A stretch of DNA of 64,000 nt, taken from positions 39,954,143 to 40,018,142 of the forward strand of contig NC_064761.1 in the NCBI RefSeq assembly GCF_011397635.1, in the 5' to 3' direction. Below the pieces are notes generated by a model. The model made no database searches, was not told the DNA's origin, and saw nothing but the letters and a program-made list of their open reading frames with translations. Shown piece by piece: positions 1-13,700 of this stretch. The first letter of the stretch is position 1, and each line of letters begins with the position of its first letter. Source of the DNA: Epinephelus fuscoguttatus. Its lineage: Eukaryota; Chordata; Actinopteri; Perciformes; Serranidae. A program made the translations under genes and the position numbers.

Positions 1-3000
1 TCCTCATGTTTATACTTTTTGGATATAGCTACTAACTGGATATACACCACATTTACCTCTAATGGGACCAGTGTTGTCACGATACTGGAATTTCTAAAGT
101 CAATACAATACTCTGGAAAGTACAGGTATTTGATACCATTTTGGACACCACAGGAAAAAAATGGAAATTGAGGGCATACACTATAATTTTTTATTAAAAG
201 ATAAATTTAACATGACATTAACTTTTCTTTTATTGGATAGTAGCAGAGAGCAATAGTTTGACTGTAATAAACCTTAATAATTAAAGCCCAGACACACTAA
301 ACGGACTTGAACTAGCAGCAACGAAGGCCCCCTGCTGCATCCGCAGACGTCTCCATGTCTCAGCCAAAAAGTTGCACATGAACATACTGCAAAGACTACA
401 GATGGCCAACCAGCACCTATGTTCGGTACTTGCGTTAGATGAAACAACTCTCCACGGCAGCAGACAACGGGAGTCTGTAATCGTCGTTCAAAAAAGGGAA
501 ACTGGAAGACCGTTTTGACACTAGTTAGCCAGTTAGCACATTAACAATGAAATCTAGTGTGGAAAGAGCAAAGCATATTTAACATTTTATCTAATATCAC
601 AAGTTTGTTTTGGTATCAGTCCATCTTGACCTTAAGTCTTTCTGTACTTACTCACTTCCATTTCTCTTCTTCTGTGCTGAGCTGAACTGCCAATCAGAGT
701 GATTTCATTCACTGATGGACTCTGCCATCACCGACAGCAATTCAGCATGCTGGGTCAAAGCTGACTGGGGCTACAGTGCGGGACACAACGTACCAACTAG
801 GACGACAGATATTTACCGACAGCCGTCCGTCAATCAATCAATACCAATTTGTTTTCAAGTGCAGCAAAAATATGCCATGAATAAAGATTCTCTTTTAGTA
901 TTATTAACAAACCTACTGTCAGTACAATGAGACAAAAGATTTATTCACCATAACCATATATCAAGTACAGTTTAAAAAAAGAGAAGTTAATATAGAAACA
1001 GACTGTATATGAAACATACAAAAACAACTACATGTACAATTTCAGCCCTTCAGCTGTGTGCTGGTTAGTTTTGTTGATGACATCTAAATGGTCTCTTTCT
1101 GGCTACTGGCTTGATATCACTGCCTTTTGTCTGCCTCTCTTTGTCTGTAGTCCAGTTCCTGCATTTGACACCAATAAACCCTCAGGTTTTTAGACAGTGT
1201 GGGGAGGCAGTGAAAGAAGCCTGCTCTACAGCGGTCATTAAAAAGGCCATTAGGAATCAATTTAAACTAATGCAGTGCTAATGGAATCAAGATGGCCCAT
1301 GCCATCAGAATTCCTCACTCCCATCATGTGTCAGTGCTTGTGCCACAATGTTGGTGGCAAGATTGTCAGTTAACAGCGACTTGGTAATGAACACCAAATG
1401 TCCTGCGACCACCTGGTCAGTGTGGCAGATGCCGCTTGTGCTCCCTCTCGTAGCATGTCTGACGTGTCTTGGCCTGGAAATGTTTGTGGAGGGGCAAACC
1501 AGACAGACAAACCCCCCACCCACCCGTATACACTGTTTTGGCAGTAGTACCCCCTGCTCATTCTCCACCCCCTGCGGAGTTCCTGGAGGTGTCCATATGG
1601 GACTGGAGTCATGTCTGGCACTTACACATAGGGGGTAAAGGTTTCTGTCTACTGTGGTTACACACAACCCTGGAACTGCTGAAAGAGCAAAAGCTACGTG
1701 TAACCTTGACGTACTCACAATAGCAGGTTCATAATTTATTGAGGTTTTTGCGCTGGTTGCTTGTCTGAACCATGTTTATAGCATAACAATTTAACTGTGT
1801 TGGAACTGCATCTGTAACAAATCTACATGACGCCTGTTTTTATTGTTATTAAAACATCTCTTGCAAACATTACTGCGTAAAGGCAAGCTGTTAGTGTAAT
1901 TATCCCCATTTGACCTAGTCTTAACTCCGTAGCATTACGTGCATGCATGCATTGTGTTTTTATGCCTGTCTGCTCGCTGGTAGTTGACATTTGGCTGTGC
2001 TGTAGAGCAGAACACTTGGGTAATTCAGTTATAATCCAGTGCTGTGGAAGAGAACACTATAACAGCCAAATCCCTTTAGCACACAGGTCTAATTGCATTA
2101 TCTGCAGTACAAGAGTAATTGCACACACCAGCTGATGCTCTGCACGTTGGGCCTAATCGCTCTCTTTTCCTCTGGCTTTCTCTGTCTTTGTTTATCTGTC
2201 TGTCTGTCACTCGTACACACAGGTAAGATAACAGCGTTAGCACTCTCAACTACTGCAAGTAAAATCTAATGATGAAAGTGAAGAGGCTAATGCCTGAATA
2301 CTGATTTCCAACAATGCGTTGTACTGAACTGAACCCGGTCGTCCAGCCCCTAGAGGAAAATGAGTGCAAACACTTATCGACTTCTGTTTTCAGATAATCC
2401 AGATGTGCAAACTTTGGCTTCCTGTGTTTTGTTTGGACTTTTCCGATCTTTATGTAAGAGGAGGCACTGTTCTCACACATGCTTGTTGAGAATTAAGATC
2501 TTGCCCCATCTCATCTGCCTTCCCAGTTGTAGTTTCAGTTTCAGTCTGTTCGTTCCCTGTCATATTGTAACGCTGCAGCTGACAGTAAAACTGTAAAGAT
2601 GTGGGTCTTCTTTGATACACAAGTTGTTGGTAAAATGTAAAGCAAGTTTAATTTGGTTTTAAGGGGCAGATGTTTCAGTTAAAAACAAATTACTGTAAGG
2701 TTTTCTTTTGATCGTTGCACCCCTCACAACTATTAACAACTCTAAAATGTGGTGTGAGGAGGTTGTGAAAGCAGCTGTCGGCTGTTGACCGCTTAATTAA
2801 CTGATGTGTCTCATTCTCTGTTTATCCAGCTGATACAGGGTAATAACACGAGTCCTCAAAGCATTCATTTTAACTGGTAATATGCTGATGGACATATTCA
2901 TTATGTCAAGCAGTCTGCAAAACAAAATATTGGTGTCAGCAAATTTCTACTATCTAAAGCTGTGTATTCACTATATGATTTGAGCCTCTTTTAAAAATGT

Positions 3001-6000
3001 AATTGTGAAAGTCCAAAGCTGGAGTAGGTTGTCTGCAATGTTAAGCCAGAGCTCGCGATGTATGTGCTCACATTGTACATGTAAAATAGAGAATGAAATG
3101 GCCCATCAGCCCCTGCCCCCTTTTTGGCAATCGACAATTATAAATAAAGATTTGTTTGAAAGCTCCAAGTCAGGTAGAAGTGTGTTTGCTAGCGGCGGTC
3201 TGTAATAGTACAGCAGTACGGCTCACAATAATGAGTTATGTTTTTCTCGTTTATATTTGTTGTGATAGGAGGAAGAGGAAATATCAAAGAGACAGTATGC
3301 TGTTGTCTCAACTCGGCCAACGTGGCCTCCATATTTTACATTCAGAGATGTGTTGTGTCGCCATAGCACTTTCAAACACTCTGTTTGTTGCATTGGGCAG
3401 CAGGCACAATGAAAAAATAAGGCACTAACCTTGGAGAGGTGAACTGCACGGCTAACAACGCCCCATGAAGCTGAATTTCATCCAACTGACAAATGAGATG
3501 TGCAGCTTAAAAATCGGGTCAGAAATGTGCTCACATTGTACAGCTTTACCAGTTTGAAAAGGTTTGGCAGCTGAATATTATTACTGGATTTTTGAATATT
3601 ATTGTAAGTGTAGGGATGAGAGCAAGTGACAGCATAAAGTGAGATTTTATTTTACATTTATTTTTGTAGGATTGTAATAATTATGAATTAAAATCAGACC
3701 ATGTTGGGGGCCTCAAAATAAAGATCCACAAGCCTCTTGTGGTGTGCACACAGCCCTGTGGTTACCTATAGTTTTAAACAGGGTGTTGCTGCTGTGGGTA
3801 GTCATCTACTTTAAATCTTTAAAGAGGCTAGAAGTCTGAGAAGTTTTACAAGTCTGATACAGCAGCCCAACAGTGGTGTGTGCTGCTGTATAATTACTTC
3901 CATAAACTTTCACCACAGATGTTGAGAACAATTGCAGAGGTGGAGTGAGGGGAAAAACTTGCCTGCTCCTCCTTAGGCCAGAAAAATTTTATCTGATGTA
4001 GATTTCTTTTATCAAGGGCGTTTGGTGTTGGAGCCTGAACTCAGGACCGGCTTTTCTGTGGCAGAAATTAATGCAGAGATGTACCTTAATGCAGTCTGCC
4101 CTGCCTGTGGGGAGGGTCTAAAAGTGATAAAGGCAAGGAGGATCAGTGTGCATCTGTGTGTGTTTATGTGATGTGTTGAGAGAAACCTAAGATGAGACTC
4201 ATTTAGGAGCATTTTATGTAGACGCAGATCTTAAGCTCTCTTCTGTACATTCCCGTTAGAAGCACAGACCCCTCTCTTCTCCAGAGGGGATGTTTGGTCA
4301 GGACTGGTGGTGCGACTTTATGCAGGTCCACTGCAGACACAACAGCACTGTCTCCATGGACACGAACCGGATATTAACCCCCAGAGCCATCACCCATCAT
4401 CCCCAGGTTTGCGCTGCCATGCACACTCACACCACCTCTTATATCCAGAGGCCCCTTTAGTCAATCTCTTGATTTTCTCTCCCTCTCACTAAGTTTAACC
4501 GAATGAAACATGGAAATGTACCTCTGCTGACAACTCCTCTTTTATGAGGCCAGAATAGGGAGTTCAAAAACCAGCTGAGAAGTAGGCAGTAAGAGTGTGG
4601 GACTGTAACCCATTAGCTTGTCAGGACTTTGTTATGTTCTGTCCCGTACAGAACCATGTCAGGAAAAACTGCTAATTCAGTAGATATCAGCTGGGAAATC
4701 TGGACTTCTCAGGAGTCTAACCCTAACCACTTTGGCTAATAGAAAGTAGATATTTTTCTAGTACAGTGTTTTGTATATACAAGACTTAATTTACCAGCAC
4801 CTTTTATGAGTGCAATCGTTTTTACCGTGTGCAAAAGTAATTACATAACCACGCTGACTTTGGACACTGTGCTGCTACTAAAGGTTTTATTAAGCCTCGG
4901 CCTCGGTGTACAAACAAGTGCTTAAAAACTTTCAAGGGGACAAGCATTTCATATTTACCATGTAATTAGATCCCACTGGCTTTGTGTAGCTTGAACCTGC
5001 TCTGTCATTTGCAACAAAAATGGCAGAGCTTCAACTTTCATTTGCATTTTCATCACGAAACTCCCTGCCAGGCCTGGGTGGGCTCAAAAGCCCTGTTTCC
5101 CCCTGAAAGGAGGCCCAGTTCCAGTGCAGTGTGCAGGGGGCTGCAGTACCCCTCCTCCCTCCTCTCCCTCCCCACAGACTGGACCAGCAGAGCCAGAGAC
5201 CGATTGGCTCTGTGCTTTAGGCTGTGTGATTCTCTGCAGCAGGGTAATGTCACCCTGGCTCACCATCACGGCTCATTCTGTACTTTTATTCTCCTCTGAG
5301 CCTTTAAACGGTTCATTAGCCTTTAACAAGACTGCAGAGCCTGCTCGAAACTCTGCTTTAACCCCTCTCTCTCTGGCTTACTTTATCACCCTGGCAGTAT
5401 CTGCCTGAGTTCCAGCCATTTTTCTTATCAGTCTATATTCCTCGTTGACTCCGCAGTGTCAATTCCAGAGTTTACGTCCAGTGATTGTGATTCTGATCAC
5501 TGCAAAAGATGTCTAACAGCAGTGGGATAAATGGTGGGGGGTTGGTTTGGACTGAAGCCTTCCTCATGGACACCCACCCTGAATGGAGAACATTGATGCT
5601 TCTCTATCCTGCTACTCCCCCCTACTCGCTGTCCCTCTTTCCCTGGATTGTCATTCCCTGAATGGGCCTTTCAGGACTCCAGGCTAGCAGGCTGAGATAC
5701 AAAACCTTCCTCTGCAAGATAAAGGGACAGAGCCCTGGGCCCTCTGAAGGCGTTAGTCAGCTAGTCACAACCAGCAAGGCTCATCACACTTAAACTGTGA
5801 ACACACTACATAGACCTTTTCACTATCAGGGAACAGACAGGACAGTTTACGGTCTCTGTAGAAACGTACACTCTCAAATGTATGTGTCCTTTTTGTTTGT
5901 AGTGTCCAGACACACTTACTAATAATTTTATTTCCCATAGTGCCTGGCTTCTAAATGATTCAGAAGTGACAAGACTGTGAATACTGTTTTGAAATGTGAT

Positions 6001-7508
6001 GGCTTTTATATGGGCTGTTGTCAAGCTTGTTACAGTGCCTCTTTGGGCCTTAGCTTTGCAATCCACTGTTCTCTAGCACTGCTCTAGCACTTCTCTGTTT
6101 TTGATTGGTGATTCACTTTGTATGAATCCTAAGCCCTGTTTGAGACTGGGCTATGGGAACGCTACAGAGTCCCTTCTTTTATGCCGCCTTTGCATTTTTA
6201 CACAGAATCAAACAATGGTGGCATCATGCCGCTCCAGTGTGTGATTGTTAGACAGCATGCCAGCATTGCAGAGGAAAAGTAGGCATGACAGGAGCATGAA
6301 GTTAAACACAACAACGTCAGCCTCTAGTGTGACATGTAACATAGGCGTCGGAAGCACTTTATAAACAATAACAATGACATAACATAGCAGTAACAATCAT
6401 TTACCATCCCTGTTATATGGGGGCTGATGTCATCGTCTGCTACTCCGCACTTGTTTTTCTCACAATTTGCAGACATTTTGGGCTACTGTTCTGCTTCTTT
6501 GAGTTAGCTGCTAACTGCTGTTAGCTGCTTTTTGCAGTGGGTTGCAGACATATGTCATGAAAACATCACACCCATGCCACCCATGATCCCATCCTGCTGG
6601 CTGTTGTGTTTGTATAAATATTGTTTCGGCGCTTTTACTACCTCTCATGGCAGCTTAAAGGTGAGACCACTCTGCCCACCAATTCCGCAATTTTACCTTT
6701 TATACAGAACGTCAAAGCGGCATAACGGCGTGAAATTCTCGCCTTGAAGAAGCAGCGTAAGAGGGGCTCTACAATTAGGCTTGAACAGACTTCACAAAGA
6801 AAAAGCAAAGTTGTGCCACTTTAATTTTTGAGACTGAATGTTCATTCTCTATGTTTTACATTTTATTTTATTTTTTGAATTCATTCTTGCATTGTTATTT
6901 TGTTTTTATTTTGTTTTGTTATGTTTTTCCAGAAGCTGTCTTTTCACTACTGCAATTTGTTTAAATTTTAAAAAGCTGTTTCTGTTTCATAAGCAAATTA
7001 AGTATGCATACCAACTACTAGGGCTGCAACTAATGATTATTTTCATTGTCGATTAATCTGTTTAGTATTTTCTTGATTAATCCCCTAGTTGTTTGGTAAT
7101 AAAATGTCAGAAAATGGTGAAAAATGACAGTCACTGTTTCCCAAAGCCAAAGACGACGTCCTCAAATGTCTTGTTTTGGCCACAACTGAAAAATATTCAG
7201 TTTACTGTCATAGAGAAGTGAAGAAATCAGAAAATATTCACATTTCAGAAACAAAATCAGGGAATTATGACCTTTTTTTCCTGTTAGAAAATACTCAAAC
7301 TGATGAATTGATTTCTGAATTAGTTGGTGTATAATTTGATAGTTGACAACTACCAATTGTACTTAATTTTGCCCCTTTTTCAATATGAATTCACTACAAA
7401 CTGATGAATGGTAAGAATTAGTAGCTAGTACAAAGCTGGAATACAGTGTAACTTGTAGCCTTTATTCATTATTCCTCTCCCCAGCTCACTCTCAATCTCT
7501 GTTTATAG
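1..7508 (+). other. sh3rf1: sh3rf1 intron (5' part of gene lies outside window)
   Basis: No open frame here resembles the RING-finger N-terminus of SH3RF1 (about 130 residues precede the first SH3 domain in the family), so I read this as the intron between the RING-coding exon and the first SH3 exon. The open frames present are short, lack splice context and match nothing I recognise. Apart from an interspersed repeat at about 7018-7360, listed separately, I see only unremarkable A/T-rich intronic sequence with a GC-richer, pyrimidine-rich patch around 5090-5180. Confidence 0.7.
7018..7360. repeat. hAT-like non-autonomous repeat (truncated)
   Basis: The segment opens with tagggctgcaactaatgat, followed by a GATTAAT-rich stretch. 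This is the start of a very common teleost interspersed repeat I recognise as a hAT-type MITE. The right end only weakly resembles the inverted terminus (tagttgacaacta near 7340), so the copy looks truncated or diverged. It lies about 150 bases upstream of the sh3rf1 exon at 7509. Confidence 0.5.
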
Positions 7509-7784
7509 GGTGTACCCCAGCTCCCTTGTGCCAAGGCGCTCTACAACTATGATGGCAAGGAACCAGGAGACCTCAAGTTCAGCAAGGGTGACATTATCAT
7601 CCTGCGCCGGCAAGTGGATGAGAATTGGTACCACGGGGAGATGGGTGGAGTCCACGGCTTCTTCCCCACCAACTTTGTCCAGGTCATCAAGCCGCTGCCA
7701 CAACCACCACCTCAGTGCAAAGCTCTCTATGACTTTGAGCTCAAAGACAAGGAGGCAGATAAGGACTGTCTGCCATTTTCCAAG
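7509..7784 (+). CDS. sh3rf1: sh3rf1 exon: SH3-1 and start of SH3-2
   Basis: The exon is 92 codons, phase 0 to 0, with acceptor tttatag and donor gtgaga. It encodes a full SH3 domain: ALYNY, then DENWYHGE with the conserved tryptophan, then [16 protein letters not shown] linker and the first 23 residues of the second SH3 ([11 protein letters not shown]) follow. This pair of SH3 domains is nearly invariant in vertebrates. Confidence 0.95.
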
Positions 7785-10700
7785 GTGAGACAAAGAAACA
7801 CTGTAACACCCACTGGTCTGCCACGTGGTCACTGTAGTAAAACAAAAATACCTCTCATTACAGTGACACTCTGTCTTCTAAGCATTCATTTTCTCAAGTT
7901 ATATGTGTGTTAGAACGTAACGTCTGTTCATAAAAACGCCTGGAGAAATGGTTTTGATTTTGAGGCAGACTTCTTGATGAACAGCTGTAATTAGGCTGGA
8001 TAGAATGAACGCCACATAGAGCAAGGCACTGCTTAACTACAGTCATTGAGTGGTTCTAACTGTCCAGCTGTTTGGGTCATACTTTGATGTTTTTGTATTC
8101 TGTCGTCAGTTGTTTATACTCCACATGAGCAAAAACAGAAACAAGCTTACTAAGTAGTTTTACAGACAGAATGCCATACCTTAGACTCTAGTGTATTTAC
8201 TCTTGGGTATGTCCTTTTAATAAAACATCGCCCCTACCTCATTATTTCTGTTCAGTGCTTGTTCCTCGAGGATGAGAAACACTCTTAGTTAGCAGCATCC
8301 TTAATTAGGTTCTTCCTCATGCCCCTGTGTGTCTTGAATTTCAGGACGATATCCTGACTGTGATCCGCAGAGTGGATGAAAACTGGGCAGAGGGAATGCT
8401 GGGAGATAAAATTGGAATTTTTCCCATCTCATATGTCGAGGTAAGAATAAACTAGATTCTTTAATGTCAAAATGCCACCGAGCATTAATAGAATAAAGTG
8501 CCAAGGTCCTTTGAACGCAGTGTTCTTTCCATATACGTCTCACAAAAATATCTTTGGTACTACTTCTCCTTTTGAAATGCTCATACATTTCACAGACACT
8601 AAACATGTCTTTGAAGATTTAGACAGTCGCACTCTCTCCCTGTATGAGCTCCACAGGTCTCACATAAAAGCTTTAGGAATAATCCAGACAGTATTAAGTA
8701 AATCTTTGTCCTATAAAGATGATTTCATTTTTTACTTAAAAGCTGTCAATGGCAGCGCGTGTTCTATTGTCATGAATATTATAAACAAGCGGAAAAAATA
8801 TACGAAATTTCAAAACCTTTTTGCACAGTAGAAGAATCTCAGAATAATGTTTCATTAAATAAGGTACTGAGTTGAAGCATTGCAGCAGTGTGTTGAGGTT
8901 AGTCTGTGGGAGAGGATTTTTATTTCAAAGCATTGACAGTTTTCTTTATTCCCTTCATATGTGTTCTGTCCTTTTGTATTCATATTTTTTATACACTGTG
9001 AGGATTTTGTAGAAGCAGTATGCAGACTATGTCTAAAGCTATACATTTATGCAGCTGGAACTTTTGTAGCAGAATACAATATGTTATTTTCTAACTAGAT
9101 AGTATGCAGTCATGTTCAGGGACTCATAAACAAATGCAGTGCTGTCACAAACATACAGAGCATCCCAAAATGCTTTTGGTTGTGCTTGATCAGTGAATAT
9201 CTAGGTCATAGCGTTTTTATTGCCTCAGGATCTTCTGTTGCTCTTTTAGTTGTTTTCATACAGTACTCTACAATTTCTGTTAAAGGTGGTATTAAATTTA
9301 ATGAGGTTAAGGTTCCTTACCTGGTATTTTGTTCCTAATCCTGCTTGTCTGGCTTAAAATGCTGACATGTCAGTGATGAACCTGCACAGGCTGACTCCTG
9401 AATTGGAGTGAAATGCTTGGCTTTTATGTCCTAAGTAGAGGGAGCTGCTTCGGGCAACATGTGACAGCAAGTGAGAGCACCCTCTGATTAACTGAAACCA
9501 TTTTAGTGTTGCGCCTTTGATTTTTACCTAAGAGTTGCACATTACTGAATGAAAGGGTCACAAAGCCTGCAGTTAAAGAGCTGTCTCAGAACCGTCAGCT
9601 CCCTCAGACTGAGGCCACATCCAAACTAATACATTTTCATTATAAAATGGCATTTTATAATGGAAACAATCTCATTAAACACAAGGATTTTAGCACTGTT
9701 TCAGAAAAAAACCTGTCCATACTCACACGACTGAAAACATATATTACTAGGGCTTTATTCAACCAACCTGAAATTCTGCCTACCCTTCAAACAATCGATT
9801 GTTTGATGGGTGAAAAAGAGCTGCACATTATCTCTAGATTAACTAAATGGGCCAGTGTTCTGAGTGAACTTTACCTGGTACCATTGTGTGTACACCAGAG
9901 CAAGTTTTTTCTTGTCACAGGGCTCGACTTTAACACTAGACTAGAACTAGATATAACATTTTGGCCTTACACGTTGTGACTGATAAGACCGGTCGAGATC
10001 AGGAAGCAAATGTGGGTGTTTATATCATTGTTAAAAGTCTGTTTCCTCCCATCCACACTACTAAAACGGGGTCAGCAGTATTTTCCCAAAACGCCGTAGT
10101 AGTGTGGAGTGTAGTAGTGTAGTGTAGTGTGTGTGTTTTAAAACGAAAATGTACTGGTGTGGATGTACCCTTATACAAAGACCTGATAGATCATGCTGCT
10201 GCTCACAATCTCTACTGACTAGATAAAGATGGAGGTCTTCCATGACAGCTTTGTGATAGAGAGTGACAGTTTTCATGATCACTTTAATACTTAAAGCTCC
10301 ATCACGCCTTCCCCTCTATCTGTTATTTCCACCTTACTACTCTCTCCTCATTGCCCCCTGCCTCTCTTCCTCTCTCACAGTTCAACTCAGCAGCTCGTCA
10401 GCTTATAGAGTTGGACAAGCCGTCAGACTCCAGTGGAGACTCTGGTGAGGGGGCCTCCTCGGGGCCCCAGAGCAATGGTGCCCAGCGTGCAGGGGAGAAG
10501 AAGAACAGCAAGAAGCGACATTCCTTTACCTCTCTCACCATGTCCCACAAACCCATGCTAGCTCCTCCCCCCCAGCGCCACTCCATGGAGATCAGTGGGC
10601 CCGTCCTCATCAGCTCTAGCAACCCCACAGCAGCTGCCAGAATCGGGGAGATCAGTGGGGGGCTCTCCTGCAGCGCACCTTCACAGGTAATGTACTCCAC

Positions 10701-13700
10701 AGGCAGGGAAGGGGTGAAATAGAGTGGCTGCTGCATTGCAGATCCCTTCCTAGAAGTTGTAACTAATGTGTTGACTAAAAACAGAGGAGTGCAGTATGAC
10801 AAATAAGCTTAATTTGAGATTAGATAAGATAGAACTTTTCTTATCCTGAGGGAAATTATGCAGCAGTTGAAGTACAAAGTGGGAAAGAGTGCAAATATAA
10901 AATATAACATACCATATATTTAGCTGTTTAAAGGATATTGTCCTTTTTTGTAACTTTTTCTCCACAATTTACAGCAGTATGTAGAAAGATGGAGTAATGT
11001 GCAATACTTACATTATCATGTTCCCTCTCTTTGTTGCTTATTGACTATTAAGTGAGCACCTCATGGCGTGTTTTAATTCAGTGCACTGAATAATTCTTAA
11101 ACAGCTGATTGTCAGTATCCCAGGTTTCTGTCCACGTTGGTGCCAGACCACATGTCCTGAAAAATTCAGTGTGCCAGACAAATGGGAGAAATTATGGTCA
11201 GATAAAATCTGTGTTTACTGAATTGACTCAGGAAGGGCTGGGCGATATGGAGAAAATCAAATATTAAGAGCATATCAAGAGTCTGATAAGTTTAGAAAAC
11301 AAAATTACTAATTTACTGTAATGCAGCCGTATAAATATTTGACTATTTGTTCCGTATTTCCATATGGGGTTTGAAAGTTTGAACAGGGTTTAGCAGGACA
11401 TTCAGTGTGACAGTAACATTCACATATTATAGTAAACAAGCTTACTGTGCTAACGACTGATTGTAAATGTGCAACAACATTTTTTGCCAAAACTAGACAA
11501 AAGCCAGACACTGTATCGTATTATGTTGTTGTGAGTTGTAACCACCCCTTCTAAGTAGAAGCCAGATAATGACAATATTTCGGAGCCTTACAGTGCAAAG
11601 CCTCTCCTCTTCTGTGCCGTGTCCGCAGCTGCCTGTATTGGAGAGCAGCGTGATAGTGAGGAGCACTCACTCTGCAGCAAAATCTGGGGACCAAAGTGTC
11701 CCCAGAAGCACACTTCACACTGACTGGCAAAAAAACTGCTCTACTAAAAGTGATCTCAGTCAGTTAAGAGGGGTCTCCAGCTGATCGATTTTCAGGAGGC
11801 AGCCCTTGAAAAAATATATATCTAGTCTCATATCACGATGTGGATATAATATTGATATATTTCCCAGCCCTAGACTCACATGCATAATAGTGCTATTAAA
11901 AAAATATGAATAAGTACTACACTTCGTCTACATTCGTTGGCTTAGTATGTCCTAACTGAATGCAACGTGACTGAGCATCAGCAACAACTCAATTTGATTG
12001 CATTGTTTTCTATCGGAATGTCCTACTTTTGTTGGACGCGCTGTTTCTGTTTTTTCCTGTTGCTTGCTTAGTAAGTTTTGCAATGTACAGCTGATTCTTG
12101 AAGTTGAAATGCAATGTTATCTATACCACACATCCTCATTTCCCAAAAACAAAACCCAAATCAGGTGGCAGCTGACTGAATAAGAGATCAGCAGGGAGCT
12201 AAAAGTTTCTGATAAATGACCGTCGCTAAGAACAACCTAGTTGCTGATGGTTATATTTTATGCAATTTCCAGTAAATATCACAATATAAAACAGTTTTCT
12301 GTTTAATAAGTACAAATATAGAAAAAGAATCATGTACTCACCCATCTGTTAAGTGGTTACAACATCTCCAGTGTGATCTCAAGTGCACAGCTGATAGGTA
12401 CTTGGTTTGCTTACATGACGTAACAGAAGTGCATATTTGACAGATTCAGTGTGGACAAAGAGTGAAGCTTGCTGTTAGGACACTGTATTCGGCCTACATA
12501 TTCTCAGAGGGAGTTATTTTCACCGGACATTATGACCAGAGAGATTAAAATATGTCGGACTTCAACAGATTTCCCGGTCAAAGGCCGGCAATTATCGGAT
12601 AAAGGAAACCCTACAATATCCTGTTCAGTGGTATTTAAATGCAAAACTGTAAAAGGAAAAAAAATGACACAATCATGCAACTGGAAACCCGAGTCCAGCC
12701 TCAGCTCTTTTTGTTTTCACAAGATGTTTGTTGCTGTTCAAAGGCTCCACTCTCCTTCTGTCAGCAATTAGGCTTCCCTTTTCCCCATCATACCAAACAG
12801 GCCATTGCTCCATCCAAGCGTTTGAAATCATGGATGCGTGACTCCACTCGTCCGCAAAAACGACTCCAGCTCAGCCCTCAAGGTTTCCACACCAATCCCG
12901 ACATGACAGGAACTCGCAGCTGCTTTATGGTTGCCAGCCGCTGGAGATCGGCTTTGACTCGGTGCTAGACTGTCAAAACAACAGACAAGCAGATTTACAA
13001 GTGTCCTGCTGATTTACCACAGTATGAGGCCCTCTGTGACCTACACTGAAATGTGCAGCTAATAATAATAATGTGTAAACCGTGTTCAAGTAGGAGACAC
13101 CCATTGTGTGGTGATTTTGAACTATTAAACTGTAATGAATTCATTGTTCAACATTTGTTAATGATTCTTTAAGTGTAACCACAAGTTTGAGAACAAGCAG
13201 AAAATCTAATCAGGTGAAGGTGATCTACAGCAGGATTTTGAAAATTGTTACGTTGTTCTTTTTAATTTAAACTTTTGCTGCCATGTCCGTATAAAAGCTG
13301 CCTTTTTTCTTTTTTACCTAAACACTTAAGGGTGAGCTGTTTGACAACAGATATCAGACTGTACCTACATTGTTGTCCCACTTTGAGGCTCTGGGAGCTT
13401 GTAGCTAACTCCCTTTCCCCTTTATTTTCTGCCAGCTTGTTAGTTTTTTGCTCAAATGTCCTTTTTTGTGTTGTCTGGGTGCTGCAGACTTCCTGAAACG
13501 CTCCAAAACTCCCTATTTAGCTCAATCATTAATCTTTAATCCACAGCGTATGTGTTTTGCGCTTCTTTGTAAAAGGCAGACAAGGAGAGTGCTTGTCTAC
13601 AGTAAAGTGGATCTTGAGGATCTTCTGTCTTTTTTCAAACCAAAACCTTTCATCTTGCTGTGATTTATGTGGCATCAAAGACTTCTCACCATGCGGAAGG